63,310 nt of DNA, taken from assembly GCA_033064195.1 (NCBI GenBank), contig JARBJD010000393.1:1-63310 (forward strand). The letters run 5' to 3'. Positions 37,560 through 49,573 of the stretch are shown in pieces. This DNA comes from Blattamonas nauphoetae (Eukaryota; Preaxostyla; Oxymonadida). The position numbers were made by a program, and so were the translations under genes. The notes under the pieces are model-generated. The model was not told where the DNA came from. It was given only the letters and a program-made list of their open reading frames with translations, and did not search any database. Within the stretch, counting starts at the first letter, position 1; each line of letters begins with the position of its first letter.

Positions 37560-40500
37560 CTACAAAAATAAAGTTTGTGTGTATTCAATTATATAATCAG
37601 TTGCTTTCAGTCCATGAATGAATGGAGGACACGATTCATTTTCAAGTACGATTGCCTTCAGATGTATTCCACTGAGACTGAGTTTTTGCTGTTGTATTTT
37701 CGCAATCTCAAATCCATTGCTGTCATCGTCAGTGTGAGCTCTTCTCGTTTGAAAGTTCAAGGTTGTTGTCACAGTTTTCTCTCCATTCAGGCACTTCACA
37801 TAATCGTCACTCGTGATGTTTGTTTTCTTCAGAGACACTCCTTTGATTTTGCATTTCTCATCGAGCGAGTAACACTTGGGTGCAAGACAGATCATCTGTT
37901 CACCTTCCTTTTCAATTGCTAATCCCAACAGTTTCTTCTCATCATCAACTCCTTTTTCAGGATTGGGAAACCATTCATATTTGTGAGCATCGTAGAATTC
38001 CTTGTCAGCAATCACGTGTTCAAACTGTTGATGAATTCCAGCATTCGGATCACCGGCAATTGCCCAATAAGCAGAGTCAGTGTCTCCCTCACAGAAGTGA
38101 ATCTTGTTCATGTCAAGACACTTGTACATGAAATTGTAGATGAAATTCAGATACCAGAACTTGGCATTGTCGAGTGTGAACACCGCTTCCTACAGACATG
38201 TCTTGCACGATGCTTTCTCTCTATCTTCGATCACGATGTAGTTGTCCTCATTGATTTCTCTTGTTGCCACAAATCCTTTCATCATTTGTTTCAAGTATGT
38301 TCTCTTCTCATTGCAGATTGTGATTGAGTTGTACTTCTCAGTGTTCATTCCATCATATCCGCAACTTCCATTGAGGTTGGTCTTACAGAATTGTTCCTTT
38401 CCTTTATTTCCAACCTTCATTGCTTCTATTCTATCGTTCATAAATGATGTCACAAATGGTTCAAATCCAGCATGTCTCGAGAATACCATCACACTCTTAA
38501 CGTCGTCCACAATGAAGTGGCAATAGTCGATGAGAAACCACAGATAGTATGTCGAAAAGAACATAAACTGATCGTGTGTGCTCAAGAGTTGGGTCAGCTT
38601 TCTTTGTTTGTCATCAGTCTTCAATCCATGTTTCTTCATCAACGAATACGTCTTCTCTCCAATGTTCTCTTCTGTCGTATTGACAATGATGTTTCTGAAG
38701 ATTGGTGGGAAGTTAATGAAATCATTTATGGATTTCTCGTCGATGTGTCCTTTCAGTTCAGCAACAAACAGTGTCTTCTGGTTCTTGTCCTCTATGATCT
38801 CCCGACATTCTTTGTCTCCTGTTGCGGTGAATAAACATCTTCCTGGCATGTACATTCTGTGTTTTGTGTATGGATTGTTCTTGTTCTTGATTGATGAGAA
38901 TGCACTTGGATAGAGGGAATTAAAGTCAACACCACAGACATGAGTCATGATGTGTTCAGTATCTATTGATTTGACTTTTCCGTCTTCGTATGTGAAGTGA
39001 TTGATTGGTGTCACATCTTTGATGTTCTGTCGATGTTGAACATTCGATAATCCACCAGTCACTGCTGCTCTCAGTTTGTGATATGTTTGCTCATGTGTCA
39101 GAGTCATTGGTAGTGATTTCCAGATGCAATACTTCTTCAGTTGAATTCTCAATCGAGTAAGATGCTCGTCCTTGTCCGACTTGTAAGTGTTGCAGTAGTC
39201 ACAGCAGATCTTGACGTTCTCTTTAGAATGTCCTTTCGAATTGTCGATTCTATCCAAAGTTGGTCGTACTGCTTGTGTGAAGTGGCACTTGCAGATATAG
39301 CATACTTTCTTGCACTGTTGAACAAACCAATCATAGTCTGCTTCAGTGACATTGTTGGTAGAATTGCGATGAGCTTTCTGGTCTTGATACCTGTATCCTT
39401 CCACTTTGTATTTCCAGTATTGTTTGGTGATCTTGATTGGTCCAGATTCGTCACATTCGTTGTAGTCAGCATCAATATCAAAGCCTTCGTACGCACAAGC
39501 ATACTTGATTGCAGAAGCATTTGCTGACAATGAGAGATTGTGCAACATATCCACTTTGTATTGGAAGTTCAGATCAATAAGATTGTCCAGTGGTGCAATC
39601 ATACATTCGACATCTCTGATGTTGTAGAATTTCAGATATTCCCATCTGTTTTTGAATCCTTGCTTGTTCCAATCATCAAGATACAATTGGTAATCACTGT
39701 CAGACATTTCACTGTTGTTGAGACTGGAGTAGAATTCATATTTGGAGAATGGTTCTTGTTTGCTCAATACTGTATCGTAGTCTGATGAATCAAATGATTC
39801 GTATGCAAAGAATGATTTCTGAAGTGTGGTGTTTCCTCCAAAAGCCTTGACTGCATTATCCAACGTCATTGGTCCTGTGTTTGACATCATGTCAATGAAT
39901 CGAAGGACTTGTTGTGTTTTCTCGTGTCTGATCAAGACTTGTTTGTACTTTGCTGTTGATCCAAGGAAGCTCACCACTTTCCAATCCTTATCAACGAGAT
40001 CACGAAAGATAAGATTGATGTCGAATCTGGAACTGTTGAATCCAATGACACTGACTTCATTCTGTGAAGGAATCTCTGGGTCTTCATATTGATTGTTCTC
40101 TCTTACTGTCTCAGCATATTTGAAGAGCTGTCTGATCCATTGCTTCACAAAGTCATTTCCATCTCGAAGATCAAAGTAGATTGACTTCACTCCTGATTTT
40201 GTTTTGATTGCTGATGCAACAGAGAGAGGTTTCAAGTGTGAGATCAACTGTGTGTTATCATCAGAGAAGAGATTGTCAAGAATGAGATCTTCCGTTGTTT
40301 CGAAATCGTACGTGATGTAGTACTGCGTTGGTTTGAATTCGTCTTGTCTTTTGTGTGCCATCAGAAATTCATAAGTTCTATTGTTGAGGATATGTGGAAC
40401 ATATGGTCTTGGTGTTTTATCAAGTGAGATCTTCTTCATGTGTTTTCCATCAAGTTCCTTACATTCGGCAAGATGCTTCTCGTAGTATCTCTTGAAGTTT

Positions 40501-41987
40501 GTATCCTTCACTTGGAATCCTCTCGATTGACAGAATGGACAGAGTTTGTATCCAGTGTGTTTCTCAGGATCAACAATGAACATCACATGAACGAGAGTTG
40601 CGGTGAGCGGAATCATCAGAAGTGGAAGAACTCTTGCATCATCATTCTCGTTGATGTACGATTGACTGAGGAAGTACCGCTTCTTGTCTTCATCGAACTC
40701 ATAAATGTGAACAGTGATGTTGAATACTTGCATTGCTCTCTCTAAATCACATGCAATATCAAATCCAGGATATTGTTGAAGATGTGGAGTCAATTGTCGA
40801 GACTTCAGATGTGTGAGATTCATCCATTGTGCGAACAATCTGTAGGCTTCACTATTCCTCATATTGATTGATGTTTTCTCGCCTTTGACATCTTGAAGTG
40901 TAAGGAACGATAGAGCTTGAAAGAAGCAGATGTTGTACTCGGAATCAATGTATCGAACATTTCTCGTTTTGATGTGTTCAGTTAGAATGGTGTTGGCTTT
41001 TCCTGCAACTGGAAATCTGTAAACAGCAACAAGAATGGAGTGGAATGCAATAAACATCGTCTTTGTGTCCATCAGTGTTCTCTCCTGTGATTCTTTGATC
41101 AGATTGATCGCATATTTTGAATACTCATCGATGTCTGCTTCACTTCGTATCACCGTTGGGAAACTCTTCGATGTGTTCTCCAATTCTGGTCTGAAGTCAT
41201 TGTACAGTGTCTCATCTTTGTCTTTTCTTTCAACGATCTTTCCAAAGTCGATACTGATCTTGAATGGACGATCCTTCTCTTTTTCATACACTGCATTGAT
41301 GAAGGTTGTGATTTCCTCAACATTCTTCAGATGGTTGTGAAAGTACAGCTGATACGGTTTTCCATTGTCACTCACTTTCTCGATCTCATTCTTCTTGAAC
41401 TTCTTTCGTGCATTTGTCAGACACTCATTGAATCCAAGTTTGTCTCTTGGTTCAGCGAGTAAGATACATTCATTGAATCCATCAAATTGCTTCACTTTTC
41501 TTGTTTCCATTTGTTCATTTTTCTTTTGAATGATCAACAGATTCTTCATCCAATGATCCATCAACTTCTCCTCAATTGATTTGAGCTTCCGTGTGATCTT
41601 GAACACTTGCTTTTTCAATTCAGTTTCGTTCACTCTTGGATTTGCTTTCATGTCAATTCTGATGACGTTTTTATCCTCTTCATTCACCATTGCGTTGTTG
41701 TTCTGTTCATTCTGTCTCTGAATCAATGCTCTTTGTTCGATTTGTCGTTGATGTCTCACTTCGTTCAGGAATTTTGGAATTAAATTGATATTAAGATATG
41801 CTGTTGGATTAGGATTTCGATATCCAACATCTGGGTGTTGAAGCATTGCCAGGAGAAATGAATAGTGATGTTGCTTGTATGGACTGTCAGGTTTGTATGT
41901 TCGACCATCTGTAAATGCGAATTGAGTGTTTGGAAAGAGTTCTCTAACCTCTCTGATTTGTTCCTTCACTTTCCAGAGTTGTGTCAT
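37560..41987 (-). pseudogene. polB: Polinton protein-primed DNA polymerase B, copy B
   Basis: Same domain order as copy A: OTU-like segment, Cys/His finger (CPFCQSRGF), exonuclease blocks TYDFET, IGFNSSRFDINLI and YNIRDVECM, HNH-like insert (TLDRIDNSKGHSKENV, CCDYCN; ~39,160-39,310), DFNSLYPS and GDTDSAYW. This copy shows that the gene begins MTQLWKVKEQIREVRELF, about 110 residues before the main frame of A. It differs strongly from A in the OTU-like block but little elsewhere. Broken (about one break). Confidence 0.9.
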
Positions 41988-42030
41988 TTACTACAAATTA
42001 AAAAAATAAAAAATAAAAAAAGTTGAGTGA

Positions 42031-42393
42031 TTATTTTGACTTTCTCAAATGTGGCTTCTTCTTTGCTTTCAGCCATGAATCTAGTCGCACTTTGAAAACT
42101 TCAGTACCACCAATTTCTCGATAGGTAAATGGGGTCAGGACTTGCTTGTACTCACCAACGAGCTCACAGTTGTACTTCCTCAGTTCATTCTCCACAAACG
42201 ATTGAGTGTAGTGTCGACGTTGAGACATGTGTGGTCTGTTTCCTTGATTCCACAACTTTGGTTTTATTCTCCACTCAACACCTTCATGAACATAGATTAC
42301 TGGTTCTGTGCTCCGGACGTACTCAGAAACAAGTTCACAGTTCTCTTTTTTCATTGATTCAATCAACTTTTCTCTCGGGTTCATTTTATACAA
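42031..42393 (-). CDS. Small Polinton terminal gene, polymerase-side copy of B
   Basis: 120 residues, MYKMNPREKLIESMKKENC onward, with the conserved VIYVHEGVEWRIKPK and SQRRHYTQSF blocks and the basic end KAKKKPHLRKSK. This is the form without the 35-bp insertion and with the family motif (TTTTTTATTTTGTATAAAATG) before it. It looks whole and is probably closest to the ancestral gene. No terminal repeat is seen outside it. Confidence 0.7.
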   Translation of the reverse strand: MYKMNPREKLIESMKKENCELVSEYVRSTEPVIYVHEGVEWRIKPKLWNQGNRPHMSQRRHYTQSFVENELRKYNCELVGEYKQVLTPFTYREIGGTEVFKVRLDSWLKAKKKPHLRKSK

Positions 42394-42699
42394 AATAAAA
42401 AAGTCAAAACAATTTTAGAAACAATGAAATTATGTTCAATCACTTTCTGTGTATTTTACCAACATATTCTACAACCGACAATGTCAAGAACAGCCTATTT
42501 CATATTTCAAGGATGTTTGACAAAATATGGGGAATGATCCGAATTCGACAATCCTTCTTTCGTTCTGTTTTTATGCGTTTTGGAGCCACCCGATGGTCAG
42601 TATCATCTCAGTATGTTTCATTTTTTCAATTTCATCTCTTTTTGCCAACTTTTATGATGCGATCATGATCACGCTCCATCTCTGTGATTGTTTGTCTTC

Positions 42700-43670
42700 T
42701 TCGTCATTTTATTACTGTTCTCTTCTTTACTCTTTTGTTTTCAACTATTTTCATATGTTTTCTCTCTTATTCTTCTTCAGGTGTCAACGTCGTGAACAGA
42801 TCAACAACTTTCACTAATTTGTCTTGTATGTTGCTAATTCTCGTTCACAACATCCTTCTTTCTACTCTTCTTTTCTTCCTTTAAATTATCTTCGTCTTCA
42901 TTTTATTACTTTCACCTCTTTTGTTCACTTTTTAGGTTCGATCCCAGTCGTCTCCACATCTCGGTATTTTTACCTGTTATTGGACATTTCATCATCATTC
43001 TCTTCTTTCTTTTTTCATCTTTTTTCATCTGTTTTCATCATTTCTGCCTCTTCTTTCTCTTCAGATCATATCCAATGAGATAGATCATCATCTTCGATTT
43101 CAGATTGTATGTTCCAGATTATCTCCTCAAACTACTTCCTTTCTTCTCTTCTTTTCTTTCTTTAACTTGTTTTCATTCTAGTTTTTTCACTTTCTCCTCT
43201 TTTTCTCTCGTTTTAGGATCGATCAAGATCGTCCTCTCATCTCGGTATTTTTTCCAATTCTTCGTGTTATCGTTCTCTTTCCCTTCTTTCTTCTTTCTTT
43301 TTACTTTCATTTTCATCATTTCCGTCTCTTATTCTTTCCTAGATCATACCGTATTGAACCGATCAACAACTTTCACACTGTCTCATTGTATGTTGCTTCC
43401 TCTCTCTTCAAACTTACTTGTTTCTTCTCTTCTTTCCCTTCTTTTACTTGTTTTCATTCTCGTTGTTCTTCCTCATCTCTTTTTTCTCACTTTTTAGACT
43501 CGATCTCTACAGTCGCTGTATCTTTGCAGTTTTACCTGGTATTGAACATTTCACCTCGTTCATCTTCTTTGTTCACTCTTATTTTAGCTGTTTTCATTCC
43601 TTATTTCACTTCCTTTTCAACCGTTCTCATTTCATTTTTGCGGTCACTACTCCGCATCCATTTTCTCGTT
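42700..43670. repeat. 281-bp pyrimidine-rich tandem repeat, three clear units
   Basis: Anchor TGTATGTT occurs at 42,825, 43,106 and 43,387, exactly 281 bases apart. Each unit has GATCAACAACTTTCAC or a variant, a long T/C-rich run, a TTTTAGRNTCGAT block and CATCTCGGTATTTTT. Units are diverged, so the array is not fresh. No coding role seen. Confidence 0.7.
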
Positions 43671-45201
43671 GTTTATTGAGTTGTTTCACTTCACACATGT
43701 TTGTTTCGCTCAACATTTTTCTCAATTACAGTGCCTTAATTTCCACAAATTTATTGACACTCCTGTCTTCCAGGATCTGACACTCGACGATCCTCTCGTA
43801 TCTTTGTCTTCTAATCTCTCATTGAACATTTCACTTGAATTTTTCGTTCTTTCCTGTTTTTTAATGCAATAAAAAGGGGAAGATTGACTCTGTTTACATT
43901 ATTCACGTCGAATTTCACGTCATTATCACGATCTCCACTTCACGGTTCTCTATTGTACTTGCTCACTTCATTTTACCCTGTTTCACCTTCTTTTACCCTT
44001 CTTTTTCGAAATCTTTCATGAAAACTTGAACATTGTGATGTGTCAAAGAGGACCAACGGTCCGAAAAAAGCGTCATGAAATCGGTGAAATGAGAAGGAAC
44101 GATGAATGAACGAAAGTGAAAACGGGAAGAGTGAAATGAAAGAAGAAAGACGTTGAAGTGATTGGAACGTAAACAAACAGTGAAATGTTAAGAACGAAAA
44201 AAAGACAAAAAAGTGAAATTTTGAAAGAACTAATGAACCAAAAATTCTGAAAATTCAACCACAGCCTTCTCGAATGGTGAGAACGGAAGGGCGATAGGTG
44301 TTAATTCGAGAAAAAAGTGATGTGAGTGAAAAGTTGGTGAAAATGTGGTGCGAAAAAGGCACGTCCAAAAAAAGAGGACTATGAAGGTGAGGTGATCGGG
44401 AACCTAGGAAAAGCGTCGGAAGGACGCAAATGTGAAGAAAACGAAAAATCTAAGTCAAAAACTGAAAACTCGTGAAAAGTTGTGTGAAAGATGACGTGAA
44501 AAAGTGAGGTTGAAAAGAGGCGCCAAAAGGCGACTCCGAGCGAAATGGAGTGTAAAAACGTAAAAAGGAGGAAAAAGTGATCCTAAAAAGTGAAGTGCTG
44601 AAAGCGCATACATTTTTTTTAAAAATCGGAGAAACTCGAAAAATGGAATGTGGGTTGATCTAGAAAAATCCCGATCCGGCCTTGATCAAACCAAAAATCC
44701 CAAAAGTGTTTTTTATCGCGAATTTCACCTTTCAAAATCGATTTTGTAATTTTAGAAGGTGTTTGAGGTGTGTTTGAGCCATATAGCAGTAGTTTTAAGC
44801 AAGTTCTGAAAATCGACTTTTTGGTCACTTTTTTGACCTAAGTTCGGTACGTAGCTCCACGAATTCCCAACCGATTTTCATCGGGCTTGTTTTGATCGAC
44901 GACCGACAGTGTCCTCGAGATTTTAGAATTGTTTTCGATTTTTTTCGAAGTGGTTCAACTGTTGGTTTTAATGGATTTGTGTGAAAAATGGAAAAAACTT
45001 GAAAAATCGATGTTGACCAGAACATTTTTTGATCTCATTGTTGACAAGAATCAATTCAAACAACGTTCGGAATCATTCAAATCGTTTCTGAGCATTTGAA
45101 GGTCAGTTTGACCTCTCAAATAATTGCTGATGGTTCAATTGGGGCTTCTGGGAATGTCAATTTGCTTTAAAAGAATAACATAATGATCGCACCGATTGTT
45201 G
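43671..45201. other. Spacer with a switch from pyrimidine- to purine-rich DNA, no gene
   Basis: T/C-rich to about 43,990, then strongly A/G-rich (runs such as GTGAAAAAGTGAGG) to about 44,640, then mixed AT-rich sequence. No convincing frame, RNA or element end. It separates the polymerase end of Polinton B from the capsid end of Polinton C and could hold a diverged Polinton terminus. Confidence 0.5.
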
Positions 45202-45302
45202 TGTCAATCGGCATGATGATTTTGCCCAGTAGTACCGTCTATACCAACGTGGTTCCCAATTCGTTCTATACACTACTTATCATTATTTTCTTTTAATGTT
45301 TT

Positions 45303-45339
45303 GTCTCGCCAGAGGCTTCGAACCCCCGATGAGAGTCTC
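45303..45339 (-). repeat. ~35-bp recurring insertion module (copy 4)
   Basis: GTCTC-GCCAGAGGCTTCGAACC-CCCGATGAGA-GTCTC lies just after the capsid stop. Copies A and B have a single GTCTC here, so this is an insertion of ~27-32 bases with a 5-bp duplication GTCTC. Confidence 0.65.
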
Positions 45340-47198
45340 TACATGATTCCCAAATCTTTGTGTAACGCTTTCAATGTGTGATTAGGATAGTACTCAACTT
45401 TTGGTTCGCCATTGCTGTATCGTAATACCCACCATGTGGTTGCAGTGGTTGCTAATATTGGTGCTGGAGGATGTGTAAATGTTGTCATATCACCACCACT
45501 CTGACTTGGGTTGTATACATTATAGTATGTATCGAGATTACCTTGATAGATTGGATGGGATCTTAAAGTGACAGCAGTATTTCCTTTTGAACTGATCGAA
45601 TCATTACAGTTTGTTGGACATCCACTCCTCTGAGTAGGAAAGCACAGAAGGAAGTCAGTATTGTCATGAACTGGACGAACCCTTGTCATTGTTTCATTGG
45701 GATATGTTCCGTCACCAGTGAGTTTCTCTTCAACGAGAGAATCCGTCAGTGATCGCTCCAAATCATCAGGAACAGCTAGGTACGAATCGAGATTGAGAGT
45801 TGATAATGCGAACTGATAGAAGCGAGCTCCAATTGTTGTAGTCGGTTGTTCTGGATAATACCTGTTTTGCATTGTCACTTGGATGTTCTTCTGCATTGGA
45901 TTATGGAAGCAAGTGACTTCATTGTCGTAATTACGGAAGAGAAGCATAATGTCCTTTGCATTCACAACAACCATTTGCTGAGTACAATCAATTCCTGTTG
46001 CCGTTGGCGTCTTCTGAAATGGATAGAACGATATCTTCTCAGCTGGAATTGTTCCAGGACGATTCTGATACATCTCCATGAGTTTCTTTATCGCACCATC
46101 TTTCATTTTGTATCCAACACTCATGCAATACACATCATCAATTCGATAGTTTGTGACGTTCAATGAGATGTACTGATCGACGAATTCTGGTTCTGTTGTC
46201 ACGGCATTGGCTGTTGAACAAACAATGTCTTTTGTAACTGTTGGTTGGAGAAATGATTGACCAATTTGAACGAAGTTCTTTGTGCATGAGGTTACGAGAT
46301 TATTCAGAAAGTAGGGACGATGTTGAATGCAATTGAGAATTGCTGCTTTAATAGTTGGTGCTGCTGCTGTTCCAGTCACGAGTGATGATAGTGTATCTTT
46401 CAAAGTGAGTTCAGGATTAACAGAACAACAAACAAACGTATCCTCATTCATGTGCACACTCAATTTCAAATCACCAAAGAGACATTTTGGATAGTCAGTC
46501 ATCCCTGAGAATATTAGACGATCTTCAAGATTGATTGACACACGAATTGGTACATCAATAGTGTCTTGAAACACTCCTGTTCCAGACGTTGTTGTGAACT
46601 CCGATATTGGAATATAAACACCAGAAACCGATTCATCATGATTCCAAGCATTTTGCCAAGGTGTGTGACAATGTTTTCGATTCTCCAATTGACTCTTTGG
46701 TTTGATCATGTTGTATATGTGAGACTCCATTGAGACATCATTGTTTGTTGTGCTGATGATTCTCTGATTGTTGTGAAGAACAGTAAGGTCACGAAAGATT
46801 GATGCAGAATGCTTGAGTCCAACGAAGATGAAGATTCTCTCATTCATGTACGATCCAACCTTACCAGCTGTTGTTTGCCAATTATTAACTTTCAGAGTCG
46901 CAGTCATGGTGAACGTAATGAAGGAATCATCAATTTGACAAATGTCTTGATTACCAGTCAACGGAATGATTATCTCTTGTCCTGTGTAGAATCGTGCATT
47001 CTCTGATGGTTTCAATTCTTGAATAGAAGTACTGTGAGCTCCATCATTCATGAGGTAATTAATGTGATGTTCGGACATCAGTTGCTGTTGTATTTGACCC
47101 ATGTCATCTCGTGTGTATTCTATCCTTCCAGTGGTATTTCCCGTCAATGATGATGCTCCAGTTCTTTTGTTTGTCAGATGTGTTATATGCGAATTCAT
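45339..47198 (-). CDS. Polinton major capsid protein, copy C
   Basis: 619 residues with the same start (MNSHITHLTNKRTGASS) and Trp-rich end as A. It differs from A at many scattered residues (for example RLIFSGMTDYPKCLFG, TNYRIDDVYCMSVGYKM). The conserved length and open frame support this being the true capsid frame. Looks whole. Confidence 0.85.
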   Translation of the reverse strand: MNSHITHLTNKRTGASSLTGNTTGRIEYTRDDMGQIQQQLMSEHHINYLMNDGAHSTSIQELKPSENARFYTGQEIIIPLTGNQDICQIDDSFITFTMTATLKVNNWQTTAGKVGSYMNERIFIFVGLKHSASIFRDLTVLHNNQRIISTTNNDVSMESHIYNMIKPKSQLENRKHCHTPWQNAWNHDESVSGVYIPISEFTTTSGTGVFQDTIDVPIRVSINLEDRLIFSGMTDYPKCLFGDLKLSVHMNEDTFVCCSVNPELTLKDTLSSLVTGTAAAPTIKAAILNCIQHRPYFLNNLVTSCTKNFVQIGQSFLQPTVTKDIVCSTANAVTTEPEFVDQYISLNVTNYRIDDVYCMSVGYKMKDGAIKKLMEMYQNRPGTIPAEKISFYPFQKTPTATGIDCTQQMVVVNAKDIMLLFRNYDNEVTCFHNPMQKNIQVTMQNRYYPEQPTTTIGARFYQFALSTLNLDSYLAVPDDLERSLTDSLVEEKLTGDGTYPNETMTRVRPVHDNTDFLLCFPTQRSGCPTNCNDSISSKGNTAVTLRSHPIYQGNLDTYYNVYNPSQSGGDMTTFTHPPAPILATTATTWWVLRYSNGEPKVEYYPNHTLKALHKDLGIM

Positions 47199-47239
47199 TT
47201 TATCAAAAATAAAAAATTACATTTATGCTTTAACTCTAG

Positions 47240-47540
47240 TTACTTTTTCTTTTTTGGTTTCTTCGCTTTCGGCTTCAGCTTTTCTTCTAGTCTCAGTATT
47301 TCACCTCTGAGCTTGTTCGCTACTGCAGTGTTTCCTTCATTGATCGCTTGCTCATATTGTGCCATCTTTTCTGCGTGGATTTGCTGATCCGATTTCACAT
47401 CTGGTATCATCTCAACACCTGTCTGTGCGACCTTAGAAATCAGTGGTCCAACGAAGGGAATAAGATTTAGAAATGGAGCTCCAACTCTGAGTATGTTTTT
47501 TCCGACTGCTGCCAATTTTGAAAACCAACCTGGTGCCATT
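47240..47540 (-). CDS. MAPG-type small protein 2, copy C
   Basis: 100 residues, MAPGWFSKLAAVGKNILRVG start and lysine-rich end. I chose the internal ATG at 47,540 because it matches the other copies; the frame is open further upstream. The motif before the start is weaker than in A (AATAAAAATATT on the reverse strand). Confidence 0.65.
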
Positions 47541-47576
47541 TTAGGAAAATAAAAATATTCGAATACTAGTGAATTA

Positions 47577-47885
47577 TTATCCTTTGAATTGAATTTTGGA
47601 ATTTGACGAGAGTGGCATATCATCATTGGAGTATCGTCCATTTCGTGGAGGTTCGTACTCGATCATCTGCGGTTTCTGTGCTCGATTGATCACCTTATTT
47701 TGTTGATAAACGTCCATCATTCCTCCTAATCCATTGAGTATTCCACCTGCTGTTTGTCCAAATTTACTGTTCGTTTGAGAGAGCAATCCACCACCGACTT
47801 GAAGTAATGTTGGAGCTAGAGGTTTGATGAATTGAAAGAATTGCTTGCCGATATTTTTGAGTTTGTTGAAACTTCCTGGAGCCAT
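47577..47885 (-). CDS. MAPG-type small protein 1, copy C
   Basis: 102 residues, MAPGSFNKLKNIGKQFF start, Gly-rich centre and polar tail ending NSKIQFKG. Preceded by TTTTTTATTTTTACATAA. Confidence 0.65.
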   Translation of the reverse strand: MAPGSFNKLKNIGKQFFQFIKPLAPTLLQVGGGLLSQTNSKFGQTAGGILNGLGGMMDVYQQNKVINRAQKPQMIEYEPPRNGRYSNDDMPLSSNSKIQFKG

Positions 47886-47921
47886 TTATGTAAAAATAAA
47901 AAATACAATTCATTTATAATT

Positions 47922-48506
47922 TTAGCGGGGAATTGCTTTCGTCAGAGAAATGCCATAATTGAGAATTGTGTTGTATGCTTCATTGTAGGCAATGCTCATG
48001 TCTTTTCCACCAACGAGGATCTTGAATATTGTTCTAAACACTGGGAGTTTATTCAGACATAAGCACTTATCAGACAGGTCATCCAATTCAATCACCACAT
48101 CATTGATTCCAGTTAATGTCGCAATCAGTGCACATAAATCACTTTGGTTGGTGATCAGTTTCTTCGATGGTTCAATGAGATTATTCAGTAGTTTCTTTTC
48201 ACAAGCAAATGCATTCTTGTACACTAACAGTAGTTGATCTTTGAATGCTGAAATGTTAGATGTGTACTCTCGAAGTGGAATAGAACGACTTTGGATTGGC
48301 GCTGATGGATAGGTCTCCAATGGTGGATCGTAAGCACCTCGTTCATTTTCAAGCTCCACATTTGCGCTCTGGTCATTTCGATCTTCGAGTCTCGATCTTC
48401 CAGAATTGGATCCTTTATTGTCGATGATGACATTGTTGGTGATTGATGTTGGTACTGAAGAAGAACTTGTGTGTTTCGTAAATTGACAACTTAGAATTGG
48501 TTGCAT
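47922..48506 (-). CDS. ~195-residue Polinton protein, copy C
   Basis: Keeps the N-terminal QPILSCQFTKHTSSSSVPTS, the YPSAPIQSRSIPLREYTSN stretch and the cysteine-bearing C-terminal part. The segment between them varies. Looks whole. Confidence 0.7.
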   Translation of the reverse strand: MQPILSCQFTKHTSSSSVPTSITNNVIIDNKGSNSGRSRLEDRNDQSANVELENERGAYDPPLETYPSAPIQSRSIPLREYTSNISAFKDQLLLVYKNAFACEKKLLNNLIEPSKKLITNQSDLCALIATLTGINDVVIELDDLSDKCLCLNKLPVFRTIFKILVGGKDMSIAYNEAYNTILNYGISLTKAIPR

Positions 48507-48549
48507 CACTTTCTATAAAAATAAAAAATATATATTAATGTTTTTAAAT

Positions 48550-49512
48550 TCACATTTCTGCTCGATCTATTTCTCCCATTCCAGAACTGTCCAACTGGGC
48601 ATATCGATAATATCCAGGCATTTCAGATTGGTATCCACTTATATCATCATCTGTGACTGTTTTGAATGCTTTGGCTTTCAGTTTATTAACTTCTGTTGAT
48701 ATGTGAGTTGAATAGCGAGTACAGTATTCCGATATATACGTTGTATCTTGAGTGATCATTTGGAGAAACACTGGATAAATCTGATCTTTGAAGGCTTTCT
48801 TTTGTTTCATACTGGGATTGTAGTCCTGAACATGATCATGAAGCCATTGATCCCACATCAGTGATGCAATCTGTGATTGAATTGAATTGAACACCATATT
48901 GTCTAACACATTCTTGCTGGGATCAGCTGGATTGCTTCGATTTGCACGAGTTATTCCCAATGTGTCTGTCATGTGTTCACCAACAGGTCTCTTCATTAAT
49001 GCATATGGTTGTTGAGATCGTTTAGTCTTCATCTCTTCATAGCTGATGTCTCGATAATTGGTTGGTAAATCGTATGTTCCATTTTTGAGGAAATTCCGAT
49101 GTACAGCTTTGATTCTCCTTCCATTCTCTTGATTGAATGATGAATATGGTGTTTGTCTTCGCATGTCTGGTGTTGGATTCATTGCATAGTATGTCTCCTT
49201 GACTGGTCTACTGTTGTATGGAGATAGCATGGCACCATTGACTGCAATCAGATCTCCAGTATCATTATCGTAGACCATCACATCAGGAACTTGTCCATAT
49301 TGTTCTACTTTCGCAGTCCAATTTCGTCCAGTTCTCGCAATATACTCACGAGCTGATGGAAGACTACACAGAGCATCATTGCGTCTGGTTTGAATATCAT
49401 CGTCAGCAAAGATTTGTTTCAATGCTGCTTGAGTCTCTGCTGCGTATCACATTCTTGGTTTCTTCGCTTGTGCTTTTCTTTGTGGTTGAACGTACACTAT
49501 CTTTTGTGACAT
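48550..49512 (-). pseudogene. ~320-residue Polinton protein, copy C
   Basis: Homologue of 9,783-10,736: NPTPDMRRQTPYSSF, RSQQPYALMK, NVLDNMVFNSIQSQ and MWDQWLHDHV are kept, but the C-terminal third is quite different. The basic N-terminal tail is present. Broken (about one break). Confidence 0.65.
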
Positions 49513-49573
49513 TGTGTGTTTTCATACAAAATAAAAAAACCAAAAGTATATTTTAATTAGAGTTAAATCACAA

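Larger units (their letters stand above)
14383..42393 (-). mobile_element. Polinton/Maverick copy B with two nested insertions
   Basis: The fullest Polinton here: about 18.6 kb once the 9.4 kb hAT insertion is set aside. Order from its polymerase end (right) to its fibre end (left): small terminal gene, polymerase, integrase, 119-residue protein, ATPase (opposite strand), ~315-residue protein, ~195-residue protein, two MAPG proteins, capsid protein, second capsid-like protein, 136-residue protein, S74 fibre-like protein (opposite strand), small gene again, terminal repeat. Broken, with about five or six breaks plus two inserted elements. Young overall, judged by identity to A in the capsid gene. 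The terminal repeat expected outside 42,393 is not seen. Confidence 0.85.

Noticed and set aside
42432-43872. Phe/Ser-rich + strand frames of 60-130 codons
   Set aside because: They result from a pyrimidine-rich tandem repeat, overlap each other in several frames and show no domain.
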